From Alphaproteobacteria bacterium (GTDB taxonomy: Bacteria > Pseudomonadota > Alphaproteobacteria > UBA828), in the NCBI GenBank assembly GCA_018668475.1, contig JABJCZ010000081.1:1-6587 (forward strand): 6,587 bases of DNA, written 5' to 3'. This document shows, one piece after another, positions 1-6,152 of the stretch. The notes under the pieces are model-generated. The model searched no databases. It worked only from the letters and a program-made list of their open reading frames with translations, and was not told the origin of the DNA. The first letter of the stretch is position 1. Every line of letters begins with the position of its first letter. A program made the position numbers and the translations under genes.

Positions 1-474
1 GAAGAGGCTGTGACCTTTTTCCGAGATGTTCTGGGATGCGAGGAATTTTACGATCTCGGCGCGTTCGGTGCAGATGCCGACGACTGGATGACCGAAAACC
101 TCGATGTTCATCCCCGTGCCCGTATTCGCACAATGCGCATGTTGCGCTGCGGGTACGGCTCCAACATTGAGCTGTTCGAATATCAGTCACCCGACCAGCG
201 CAAAGAGCAGCCTAATAATGCGGACGTCGGCGGCCACCACATTGCTTTTTATGTTGATGATATTGATGCGGCTGTTGCGCATCTCAAACAACACAACATC
301 AAGGTCTGTGGTGAGCCCAAGCTCATGGAAAACAATCCGGAAGGAGGCTTGCGCTGGTGCTACTTCGTCTCGCCATGGGGTATGAATTTCGAGCTTGTGA
401 GTTATCCGAACGGCAAGGATTATGAAAAGGACTTCAGCGGCAAGCTCTGGAATCCGGTGCATCCTGACGCCTGA
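1..474 (+). CDS. VOC (glyoxalase/bleomycin resistance/dioxygenase) family protein, 5'-truncated
   Basis: The frame is open from base 1 (Glu-Glu-Ala before the GTG at 10), so the true start lies upstream and the GTG is probably an internal valine. The visible 157 residues fit a vicinal-oxygen-chelate metalloprotein. Counting the GTG at 10 as residue 1, the first beta-alpha-beta module ends in NIELFEY, with a probable metal ligand Glu54. The second module begins GGHHIAFYVDDIDAAV, with probable ligand His77, and ends in WGMNFELVSY, with probable ligand Glu128. The fourth ligand, an N-terminal His, would lie off-window. The family includes glyoxalase I, methylmalonyl-CoA epimerase, extradiol dioxygenases and thiol transferases, and the sequence does not choose between them. 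The tail after the fold (KDYEKDFSGKLWNPVHP) is charged and short. The gene lies upstream of a hydrolase and a dehydrogenase on the same strand, but a 136-base gap makes co-transcription uncertain. Family assignment is firm; substrate is unknown. Confidence 0.85.
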   Translation, partial: EEAVTFFRDVLGCEEFYDLGAFGADADDWMTENLDVHPRARIRTMRMLRCGYGSNIELFEYQSPDQRKEQPNNADVGGHHIAFYVDDIDAAVAHLKQHNIKVCGEPKLMENNPEGGLRWCYFVSPWGMNFELVSYPNGKDYEKDFSGKLWNPVHPDA

Positions 475-592
475 CAGGTCCCACCGGGTACGCGGTCAAC
501 AAAATCGGGCGCAATTTGCGAATTATGGTGTCCGGGGCTTGGCATAGCGCGGGCGCTGCGGGCACAATCCAACTCTGACAAAACCTGACAGG
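470..592. repeat. Direct 9-base repeat CCTGACAGG bracketing the VOC-hydrolase gap
   Basis: CCTGACAGG occurs at 470-478, overlapping the stop codon of the VOC gene, and again at 584-592, just before the ribosome-binding site of the hydrolase. The core CTGACA also occurs at 575-580, exactly ten bases before its copy at 585-590. The spacing of one helical turn could suit a dimeric regulator. It could equally be chance in a 136-base gap, and the gap has no inverted termini that would mark a small mobile element. A short inverted repeat, AGCGC-GG-GCGCT, lies at 546-557 without a T-tract, so it is not a standard terminator. No clear sigma-70 promoter was found in the gap. Confidence 0.3.
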
Positions 593-610
593 GATGGAGA
601 CGTAATCGAC

Positions 611-1498
611 GTGTCATATGCCGATGCCAGTGGCGTAAAGCTGTATTACGAGGAGGCCGGGTCCGGCACTCCTGTGTTGTTCGTTCATGAATTCGCCGGG
701 GATCATCGCAGCTGGGAGCCGCAGATGCGTCACTTCGCCCGCACCAATCGGGCGATCGCCTATTCGGCGCGGGGGTACCCACCATCCGATGTGCCGGATG
801 ATCTCGATTTGTATGGCCAGGACATCGCCCGCGACGACATCCTTGCGGTGATGGACCACCTTGGTATTGAGCGTGCCCACATTGTGGGCTTGAGCATGGG
901 CGGGTTTGCAGCCGTGCATTTTGGCATTCATTACCCCGAGCGCGCCTTGAGCCTCGTGGTCTCTGGCTGCGGATACGGTGCACCCAAAGGTGCGCAAAGC
1001 CAGTTTCGCGACGAGGTTGATGCCATGGCTCGGCGTTTCCGCGAGGATGACTTCGTGGCGGCTATGGGCGACTACGCCGAAGGGCCAACGCGCGTGCAGT
1101 TCCAGAATAAGGACCCACGCGGCTGGGCCGAATTCAAGGAGCAGCTTCAAGAACATTCGGCCATTGGCGCGGCCAACACATTCTCCGGTGTTCAGGGCCG
1201 GCGCCCCTCGTTGTATGACTTGGAAGCAGAACTCAGCCAGCTCCACGTGCCGACGTTGCTGGTTATCGGCGATGAGGATGATCCTTGCCTCGATGCCAAC
1301 ACCTGGATGAAGCGCACCATACCTTCATCGGGGTTGGTCATCATTCCGCGCTCAGGTCACACCATCAATCTGGAGGAGCCGGCATTATTTAATGCGGCGG
1401 TGGCGGATTTCATCGCGACTGTCGAGGCAGGCCGGTGGGGCCTGCGGGATCCACGTTCGACCACCGGCGGCATTGTGACCAAGGGCCCGGGTCGCTAA
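611..1498 (+). CDS. Alpha/beta-fold hydrolase
   Basis: A 295-residue serine hydrolase of the alpha/beta fold (Abhydrolase_1 type), a normal length and probably cytoplasmic since no signal peptide is seen. The nucleophile elbow GLSMGG (residues 93-98) gives Ser95. GDEDDP (220-225) supplies the acid, probably Asp223, and RSGH (247-250) supplies the catalytic His250. The oxyanion-hole segment reads FVHEFAGDHRSW (from residue 24), with Glu where most relatives have Gly after His. The C-terminal EAGRWGLRDPRS tail extends about 25 residues past the fold. The start is GTG at 611, since the nearby ATG is out of frame; GGAG at 596-599 is a somewhat distant ribosome-binding site. The short-chain dehydrogenase follows 13 bases later, so the two are almost surely co-transcribed. 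Related enzymes hydrolyse esters, enol-lactones such as 3-oxoadipate enol-lactone, or C-C bonds of ring-cleavage products. The substrate here cannot be read from the sequence. Confidence 0.9.
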   Translation: MSYADASGVKLYYEEAGSGTPVLFVHEFAGDHRSWEPQMRHFARTNRAIAYSARGYPPSDVPDDLDLYGQDIARDDILAVMDHLGIERAHIVGLSMGGFAAVHFGIHYPERALSLVVSGCGYGAPKGAQSQFRDEVDAMARRFREDDFVAAMGDYAEGPTRVQFQNKDPRGWAEFKEQLQEHSAIGAANTFSGVQGRRPSLYDLEAELSQLHVPTLLVIGDEDDPCLDANTWMKRTIPSSGLVIIPRSGHTINLEEPALFNAAVADFIATVEAGRWGLRDPRSTTGGIVTKGPGR

Positions 1499-1511
1499 AG
1501 GGAGAGCGCGC

Positions 1512-2291
1512 GTGACAGTAGGCAATCGAGTTGCTGGCAAGGCGGCAATTGTAACAGGTGCGGCGGCCGGCATCGGTCAGGCGTGCGCGCAACGTCTCGC
1601 GGCGGAAGGTGCGCGCGTCGCTGTCACGGATATAGATGCCGAGGGCGGTGCGGCCTGTGTTGATAAAATTCGTGCAGCCGGCGGCGAGGCAATATTTCTG
1701 CCCCACGACGCCGCCAGCGAAAACGACTGGACACGGGTTTTCGCAGAAACGGTCGCGGCCTTTGGTGGGCTGCATGTACTGGTCAACAACGCGGGCTTCG
1801 CCTTCGCAGCCGGTATCGAAGAGACCACACTTGAACAATGGCGCGGGATCATGTCAGTGAACGTCGACGGCGTGTTCATTGGCACGAAGCTGGCGATCCC
1901 CGAAATGCGAAAATCCCGCGGTGGGTCAATCATCAACATGTCGTCGGTCCTTGGCATTACTGGTGACGCGGTGATGGCGGCGTATTGCGCGACCAAGGGG
2001 GCGGTTCGGCTGTTCAGCAAAGCCGTTGCACTGGAGAGCGCTGAGGGCGGCTGGGGCATCAGGGTCAATTCTGTGCACCCGGCCTTCATTCGCACACCGA
2101 TGGTGGACCGCTACGCTGAAACGTTCGAAACAACTGATGCCGGCTATGCTGAACTTGGCCGACGCCAGCCCATGGGGCGCGTGGGCGAGGCCGTGGAGGT
2201 CGCCAACGCCGTATTGTATCTGGCGTCTGAAGAGGCGAGTTTTGTTACCGGAACAGAGCTGGTCGTCGATGGCGGTTACACAGCAAGATAA
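1512..2291 (+). CDS. SDR family NAD(P)-dependent oxidoreductase
   Basis: A 259-residue classical short-chain dehydrogenase/reductase, the usual length. The dinucleotide-binding loop TGAAAGIG is at residues 15-22. Asp40, at the end of beta-2 (VAVTD), favours NAD over NADP. NNAG is at 92-95. The catalytic tetrad is Asn117 (SVNVDG), Ser145 (NMSSVLG), Tyr158 and Lys162 (YCATK). The segment NSVHPAFIRTPM (from 186) is the typical cofactor-closing region, and the C-terminus ends in the usual VTGTELVVDGGYTA. The start is GTG at 1512 with GGGAG at 1500-1504 seven bases ahead. Thirteen bases separate it from the hydrolase, which indicates an operon and a shared pathway, probably oxidation or reduction of an alcohol/ketone made or consumed by the hydrolase. 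Family assignment is secure. Names such as 3-oxoacyl-ACP reductase or cyclohexanol dehydrogenase would be over-interpretation. Confidence 0.93.
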   Translation: MTVGNRVAGKAAIVTGAAAGIGQACAQRLAAEGARVAVTDIDAEGGAACVDKIRAAGGEAIFLPHDAASENDWTRVFAETVAAFGGLHVLVNNAGFAFAAGIEETTLEQWRGIMSVNVDGVFIGTKLAIPEMRKSRGGSIINMSSVLGITGDAVMAAYCATKGAVRLFSKAVALESAEGGWGIRVNSVHPAFIRTPMVDRYAETFETTDAGYAELGRRQPMGRVGEAVEVANAVLYLASEEASFVTGTELVVDGGYTAR

Positions 2292-2296
2292 GCCGA

Positions 2297-3265
2297 TTAG
2301 TTGAGGCTGGTCTCGCTGCACAAGCCGTCGATTTCGCGGCGTAAGGCCTGCGCTTCGTCTACCGAGACCTCGCGGAAGCGGTAGGTGTCGTTGGGCTTGG
2401 ATTGGGCAAGTTTCCAGAATGCGGCCGACGGAACCGTGTAGGGGTTGATAAAACCGCCCGCACTCGGCGCATCACTCACCAGGATAATCGGTGTCTGGCC
2501 GCAAAGGTTAACGGAGCCAACCGGGTAGCCGTGGTCGAGAATATTTGACGGGTGCTCGCCATGTTCCGGCCCTTTGGACGTTGCGCGCTCAGCAAAGGTC
2601 CACTCTGGCCCGGTCAGTCGATAGCCCGTGCGATTGCTGCGCGATTGCAGGGTCCATTCGCTTTCGAGGAACATCTGGTGGCCCTCGTCGTCGATCCAGT
2701 CGTCGTTTGGCCCGCGCACGACGTCGATGGTCCAGCAACCGTCCGACGCTATCGCTGGCTGGCACTCGTCTCGAACTCGACGCCCTGGCGCGCCTTGCCC
2801 TTTATTGAGCGGCACCTGCTGGCCGTCCTTCAGCGCGTGACCCTCAAATCCGCCAACGCCGGCCATGTGAAAAGTCGCGCGGGATCCGAGCACGGCTGGT
2901 ACGTCAATGCCGCCGGCGAACGCGAGATAGCTTCGCGCGCCTTTGGTGGCGAAGCCGGTTGTCAGTTCCTGGCCGGCTGCCACCGCGACGCTTTCCCACT
3001 GCGGCATCGGCTTGCCGTCCAGTGTGGCCGACATCGTGGCCCCGGTCAGGGCAATTGTGGTATCGCGGCTGAAGCGAATTTTCGGACCAACGAATTGGCA
3101 CTCGAGCCCGGCGGCTTCGGGGGCGTTGCCGACCAGTACATTGGCGAGGCGAAACGACCACATGTCGAACGGCCCGGAGGGCGGAAAACCTTGTTCCCAA
3201 TGGCCCCAGCGACCCGGGAAATCCTGCACGCTGGTCTCAAGGCCAGCCTTGATAATTTCAAGCAT
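2297..3265 (-). CDS. Biotin-dependent carboxyltransferase family protein (PxpC/KipA-like, AHS2 domain)
   Basis: A 322-residue protein covering essentially one CT_A_B (AHS2) domain. The N-terminus carries TSVQDFPGRWGHWEQGFPPS (11-30), followed by a GPFD and AN-LVGN stretch (31-47), all typical of KipA/PxpC. Further family blocks are RSYLAFAGGIDVPAVLGSRA (111-130), VVRGPNDDW (182-190), SNRTGYRLTGPEW (210-222) and SNILDHGYPVGSVNLCGQTP (240-259). In known systems PxpC works with PxpB and PxpA in ATP-dependent opening of 5-oxoproline to glutamate. Homologous domains form the carboxyltransferase part of urea carboxylase. I chose ATG at 3265 rather than 3319 because a strong ribosome-binding site lies seven bases ahead and the family N-terminus begins there; the longer form would overlap the upstream gene. 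It follows the PxpB-like gene by 17 bases. Whether the substrate is 5-oxoproline, a urea derivative or another lactam is not decidable here. Confidence 0.9.
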   Translation of the reverse strand: MLEIIKAGLETSVQDFPGRWGHWEQGFPPSGPFDMWSFRLANVLVGNAPEAAGLECQFVGPKIRFSRDTTIALTGATMSATLDGKPMPQWESVAVAAGQELTTGFATKGARSYLAFAGGIDVPAVLGSRATFHMAGVGGFEGHALKDGQQVPLNKGQGAPGRRVRDECQPAIASDGCWTIDVVRGPNDDWIDDEGHQMFLESEWTLQSRSNRTGYRLTGPEWTFAERATSKGPEHGEHPSNILDHGYPVGSVNLCGQTPIILVSDAPSAGGFINPYTVPSAAFWKLAQSKPNDTYRFREVSVDEAQALRREIDGLCSETSLN

Positions 3266-3272
3266 GGTTGCG

Positions 3273-3282
3273 CCCCCCTTTC
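3273..3282 (-). promoter_or_regulatory. Ribosome-binding site fixing the PxpC-like start
   Basis: On the minus strand a purine run reading GAAAGGGGGG lies seven bases before the ATG at 3265. It sits directly after the stop of the PxpB-like gene. This supports starting PxpC at 3265, not at the in-frame ATG at 3319. Confidence 0.7.
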
Positions 3283-4152
3283 CTAGAATTGCGCGTTCAT
3301 GTCGAGGGTCTCCAGCCACGCGTGATACTCGCGGATCGAGAATTTGGAGTAGGCCGTCATCGTGTGGACGTAAGTGCCTTCTTCTACCCGGCGCTCGATA
3401 TAGTCGTATTCTTCTCGCTCAATGGGTTGAAAACGCACGCGGTCGCCGGGGCGCAGCAGGGCAAGCCGGTCAGCAAAGGCGGGCAGGCGTTGCTCAAGGT
3501 CACATACTGGCACTGGCGTGTGGCCGATAATCTGATAGCCACCGGGCGTCCGATCCGGGTAGACGCACGTCACCGAGCCGCCATAGCCGACCGTGCCCTT
3601 CGGTGTCCAGGTGCGGGGTGGGTTATATTTTGGCGCCGTCATCCGGCACCGTGGATCGAGCGATATGAGTGACGCAAGACCGGGGTAAAACCCAAGCGCC
3701 GCCACCCAATATTCCGTCCCACTATGAATGCGCGCGAGCTGCTCCCGGCCATCCAGGTTGTTCAGTTCGACCATCAGGTCCGGGTCGTAGGGCTTCTCGG
3801 TGATTGTCGCACAGTAGTCTTCCCAGCATTCGCGGGTGCGGTGATCAAAGTAGAGCACCGGCAGGGTGTAGACCGGGCTGAGGAGTTCAATATTCTCAAG
3901 CGAGCCCATGGCATCATAGAGCGTCATGATTTCGCGGGTCAGGTCGTCGTAGCTGATGCGGTCCGGGTCATAGGCCATCACAATGGACGCCATATTGGGC
4001 AGCAGTTCGAGCACACCGCCGATGCCGGCTTCGCGAATTTTCGCGGTTAGCGAATGAACCAGAAAATTCAGGTCGAAATTCAGCTCGTCGCCGAGCTCCA
4101 TTTCAATGTAGCGATCACCGCCAGGCAAGAATCGCGGTTCGTCATATATCAT
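3283..4152 (-). CDS. Carboxyltransferase-domain protein (PxpB/KipI-like, AHS1 domain), long and divergent form
   Basis: A 289-residue protein with a CT_C_D (AHS1) domain. The opening EPRFLPGGDRYIEMELGDEL (5-24) matches the KipI/PxpB start, where a Gly-Asp pair precedes a small beta-rich domain. A second domain begins near VYTLPVLY (94-101). The conserved core is HSGTEYWVAALGFYPGLASL (143-162), then TPKGTVGYGGSVTCVYPDRT (183-202) and PGGYQIIGHTPVP (204-216). LRPGDRVRFQPI (233-244) closes the domain. Ordinary relatives read GF-PGF-YL-G in the core, whereas here it is GFYPGLASLIS. From memory E. coli PxpB and B. subtilis KipI are about 220-240 residues, so this one carries roughly 45 extra C-terminal residues (245-289) rich in Tyr, Glu and Arg. 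ATG at 4152 has GGAAGAA shortly ahead. It is the first gene of the minus-strand pair, with the PxpC-like partner immediately downstream. PxpA, biotin carboxylase and carrier-protein genes are not in view. Confidence 0.87.
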   Translation of the reverse strand: MIYDEPRFLPGGDRYIEMELGDELNFDLNFLVHSLTAKIREAGIGGVLELLPNMASIVMAYDPDRISYDDLTREIMTLYDAMGSLENIELLSPVYTLPVLYFDHRTRECWEDYCATITEKPYDPDLMVELNNLDGREQLARIHSGTEYWVAALGFYPGLASLISLDPRCRMTAPKYNPPRTWTPKGTVGYGGSVTCVYPDRTPGGYQIIGHTPVPVCDLEQRLPAFADRLALLRPGDRVRFQPIEREEYDYIERRVEEGTYVHTMTAYSKFSIREYHAWLETLDMNAQF

Positions 4153-4431
4153 CAGCGGTTCTTCCGCCCCTGTTTCCGGCGCCGGCCTGCGTGCTGACGC
4201 ATCCCCTCAGTCAAGCCTTGTTTTTACCCCGATACCATCAATGGCGCCACTGCCTACCGAATATGGCCTGCGGCAATACGCCTGATGCACGGGGCCGTGG
4301 TGGTCTATACGGGTGCGCATCCCATGGTATGTTTTCGCCAGCCGCCAACTTTAACGCCCACAGAAGGCGCGCGGTTTTGGGGTTCACGCACGAATGGCCG
4401 CCTTGGGCGGGCGAGCCGTTTGGGGGGTTAC
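4153..4431. promoter_or_regulatory. Divergent intergenic region between the carboxyltransferase pair and the oxygenase-cyclodeaminase pair
   Basis: These 279 bases separate the minus-strand PxpB-like start from the plus-strand oxygenase start, so promoters for both units should lie here. Visible elements are weak. TTGACT on the minus strand (plus-strand 4209-4214) could be a -35 box for the carboxyltransferase pair, but the hexamer 17 bases on is GC-rich and unlike a -10 box. CCGGCGCCGG at 4176-4185 is a perfect ten-base palindrome, which is not rare at this GC content. TATGTT at 4328-4333, preceded by TGG, is a possible extended -10 for the plus strand but lacks a -35. The plus frame is open from an ATG at 4285, yet its first 49 codons look like low-conservation leader sequence rather than part of the oxygenase fold. 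No terminator, RNA gene or small gene is convincing. Confidence 0.45.
4422..4427 (+). promoter_or_regulatory. Ribosome-binding site fixing the oxygenase start
   Basis: A run of six G lies four bases before ATG at 4432. It supports this start over the in-frame ATG at 4285, which would add 49 residues with no family match that I recognise. Confidence 0.55.
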
Positions 4432-5040
4432 ATGATTATTTTGCCAGCACTACCAGTCCGAAATCAAAATATCGGGATGGTTTACAACGGCGCACATTTT
4501 ACTGCCGAGGAATGTGACAAGATCGTCGCATCGATTGACCCGGCGGCGTGGCAGGACGGCGGCGTCGGCGGCTATAGCGAAGCGGGTACCGGCACGGTGA
4601 ACGATGGTGCCCGCCGGTGCAGCGAGCAACGTCTGCCGGTGGACCCGCAGAGCGGGTATCCGTTGAGCCGCATCACCTATGAGGTCTGCAACGTCAATTC
4701 CAGTGGTTGGCGCTTCGATCTTGATGGTTTTGTGTCGGACGATATGCCCTACATTATGCGCTACGAGGATACCAATAAGGGGCACTATGATTGGCACATG
4801 GACATGGGCCGGGGCCAGAATGCATCGCGCAAACTGGGGTTCTCGATCCAGCTTTCCGACGGCGCGGACTATGAAGGCGGCGATATCGAGTTCCATAACG
4901 TAACGCTTGATAAAGAAGCGATTCGGAAGCGGGGCACCCTGGTACTGTTTCCGGCTTACTGGCTGCACCGGGTAACCCCGGTCACCAAAGGGATCCGCCA
5001 GGTCGTTGTAGGTTGGGTCCACGGGCCGAGTTACCGATAG
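4432..5040 (+). CDS. 2-oxoglutarate/Fe(II)-dependent oxygenase, prolyl-4-hydroxylase/PKHD type
   Basis: A 202-residue single-domain dioxygenase with a double-stranded beta-helix. It would couple oxidation of 2-oxoglutarate to hydroxylation of a substrate and is probably soluble. The Fe-binding triad is visible. HxD is His122-Met-Asp124 in HYDWHMDMGRG (118-128), although His118-Tyr-Asp120 just before it could be confused with it. The distal ligand is His179 in FPAYWLHRVTPVTKG (173-187). Arg189 (IRQ), ten residues on, is the expected 2-oxoglutarate carboxylate ligand. GFSIQLSDGADYEGGDIEF (136-154) is the typical central strand pair. The N-terminal FTAEECDKIVASI (23-35) is the helix common to this fold. 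The gene precedes a cyclodeaminase by 35 bases on the same strand, which suggests one transcript and a small-molecule, amino-acid-like substrate. However, relatives also hydroxylate protein prolines. Family is firm; substrate is not known. Confidence 0.9.
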   Translation: MIILPALPVRNQNIGMVYNGAHFTAEECDKIVASIDPAAWQDGGVGGYSEAGTGTVNDGARRCSEQRLPVDPQSGYPLSRITYEVCNVNSSGWRFDLDGFVSDDMPYIMRYEDTNKGHYDWHMDMGRGQNASRKLGFSIQLSDGADYEGGDIEFHNVTLDKEAIRKRGTLVLFPAYWLHRVTPVTKGIRQVVVGWVHGPSYR

Positions 5041-5062
5041 GCATCAGGCACGACACAAGGCT

Positions 5063-5068
5063 GGGAGG
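5063..5068 (+). promoter_or_regulatory. Ribosome-binding site fixing the cyclodeaminase start
   Basis: GGGAGG lies seven bases before ATG at 5076, downstream of the oxygenase stop. It favours this start over the in-frame ATG at 5013, which would overlap the end of the oxygenase gene by 28 bases. Confidence 0.7.
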
Positions 5069-5075
5069 CCGAACC

Positions 5076-6104
5076 ATGACAAGTTGGCGCAATCGCAAGA
5101 CACTCATTCTTTCTCGTACCGATATGATGGGGCTCCTCACACCGGCTGAATATGTCGATTGCGTCGAGACCGCCTATCGTCGTCACGGTGAGGGGCGGTG
5201 CTATCTGGAACCCAAAGGCCATATCGTGCTCGACAAGTACCCCGGTGAATGGGAGGTCATGCCGTCCTATATCGAAGAGCCGATAGATGGTGTGGAAGAA
5301 GCCGCCGCCTGCAAGTGGGTCTCTATTCGTGAAAACAACCGCGCCAAGTTTGACCTGCCGACAGTTTTTTCCATTCTGGTCTATACCCATCCAGAAACCG
5401 GGTTCCCGCTCGCCATTGTTGATGGCAGCTATCACACGATGATGCGGACCGGGGCGTCCGGCGCGGTATCGGTCAAGTGGATGGCCCGCAAGCACGCAAA
5501 AGTGCTGGCGCTGGTGGGGGCCGGTGATGTTGGCAAGGGTGCGCTACGCACCTGCGCCGGCGTGCGGGAGTGGGACGAGGTGCGGGTGTGGAGCCGAACC
5601 CAGTCGACCCTGGATGAATTCATGGCCAGTGAAGTACCGCTTCACCCGGACCTGAACATCAAGGCATCAACTGACCTGGCGGAGGTCGTGCCCGGTGCTG
5701 ACGCGGTGGTGACAATGACGACAGGCGCCAACCCGGTTATCCGAAATGACTGGGTGACGCCCGGTATGCACATTGCTGCGCTCGGCTCTGATCTTGCGGG
5801 AAATCAAGAGCTGGAGAGTGCGATTTCCAGTCGGGCTCGTATTTTCGTCGATGATATTCGTCAGTGCGTGCCCGATGGCGAGATCAATGTGCCACTAAAA
5901 GAAGGCGCCATAACAGAGGCGGATATCGACGGGGAAATTGGTGAGGTCATCTGCGGCACCAAGCCGGGCCGTATGTCCGATGCCGACATCACGCTATTCG
6001 ATTCAACCGGCATCGCCATTCAAGATTCAGCGACCGTGCCGCTTGAATACGAACGCGCTGTGGCCGCCGGTGTCGGTGTTGAGAAAAAGATGATCTCGAC
6101 CTGA
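5076..6104 (+). CDS. Ornithine cyclodeaminase/mu-crystallin family protein
   Basis: A 342-residue NAD(P)-dependent enzyme of the ornithine cyclodeaminase family, of normal length (about 315-350). The substrate-binding part includes CKWVSIREN (79-87), where Lys80 is the likely substrate-contact lysine, and MMRTGASGA (122-130), where Arg124 is the expected carboxylate-binding arginine. The Rossmann fold begins ALVGAGDVGKGALRT (145-159), with the GxGxxG-type loop. HIAALGSDLAG (232-242) carries Asp239, the position of the catalytic Asp of ornithine cyclodeaminase. DSTGIAIQD (309-317) is the usual C-terminal signature. Members convert ornithine to proline with release of ammonia, reduce cyclic imino acids or ketimines, dehydrogenate alanine, or make diamino acids for siderophores. 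Sequence alone does not decide among these. It follows the 2-oxoglutarate oxygenase by 35 bases and probably shares its transcript. No clear terminator is seen in the 48 bases after it, where a GC-rich palindrome CGGGCCCG lacks a T-tract. Confidence 0.92.
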   Translation: MTSWRNRKTLILSRTDMMGLLTPAEYVDCVETAYRRHGEGRCYLEPKGHIVLDKYPGEWEVMPSYIEEPIDGVEEAAACKWVSIRENNRAKFDLPTVFSILVYTHPETGFPLAIVDGSYHTMMRTGASGAVSVKWMARKHAKVLALVGAGDVGKGALRTCAGVREWDEVRVWSRTQSTLDEFMASEVPLHPDLNIKASTDLAEVVPGADAVVTMTTGANPVIRNDWVTPGMHIAALGSDLAGNQELESAISSRARIFVDDIRQCVPDGEINVPLKEGAITEADIDGEIGEVICGTKPGRMSDADITLFDSTGIAIQDSATVPLEYERAVAAGVGVEKKMIST

Positions 6105-6152
6105 CTGTTTGAGGCTCGCGTCCGGGCCCGCGCCTGCGACGTGCGGTGAAGG

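Noticed and set aside
542..560. Possible sigma-54 promoter beginning TTGGCAT in the gap before the hydrolase
   Set aside because: The -24-like half is fair, but the -12 half twelve bases on reads GGGCG instead of TTGCA.
470..592. Small mobile element flanked by a target duplication
   Set aside because: The nine-base direct repeats could suggest one, but the enclosed 105 bases have no terminal inverted repeats.
614..1246. Long minus-strand open frame of 210 codons opposite the hydrolase
   Set aside because: It lies wholly inside a gene with a complete catalytic triad on the other strand, matches no recognisable family, and is expected from GC-rich codon use.
2552..3286. Plus-strand open frame of 244 codons opposite the PxpC-like gene
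   Set aside because: The minus strand carries the conserved AHS2 blocks throughout this stretch. The plus frame is compositionally odd and has no recognised motif.
4328..4333. TATGTT with preceding TGG as an extended -10 promoter for the oxygenase unit
   Set aside because: It matches four of six consensus bases and has no -35 element at the usual distance; it is mentioned only as a weak candidate.
4450..5022. Minus-strand open frame of 190 codons opposite the oxygenase
   Set aside because: The plus strand shows the full Fe(II)/2-oxoglutarate triad; the antisense frame is a shadow.
6105..6152. Possible bidirectional terminator between the cyclodeaminase and cysteine hydrolase genes
   Set aside because: Only a loop-less CGGGCCCG palindrome is present; there is no stem with a proper loop and no T-tract on either strand.
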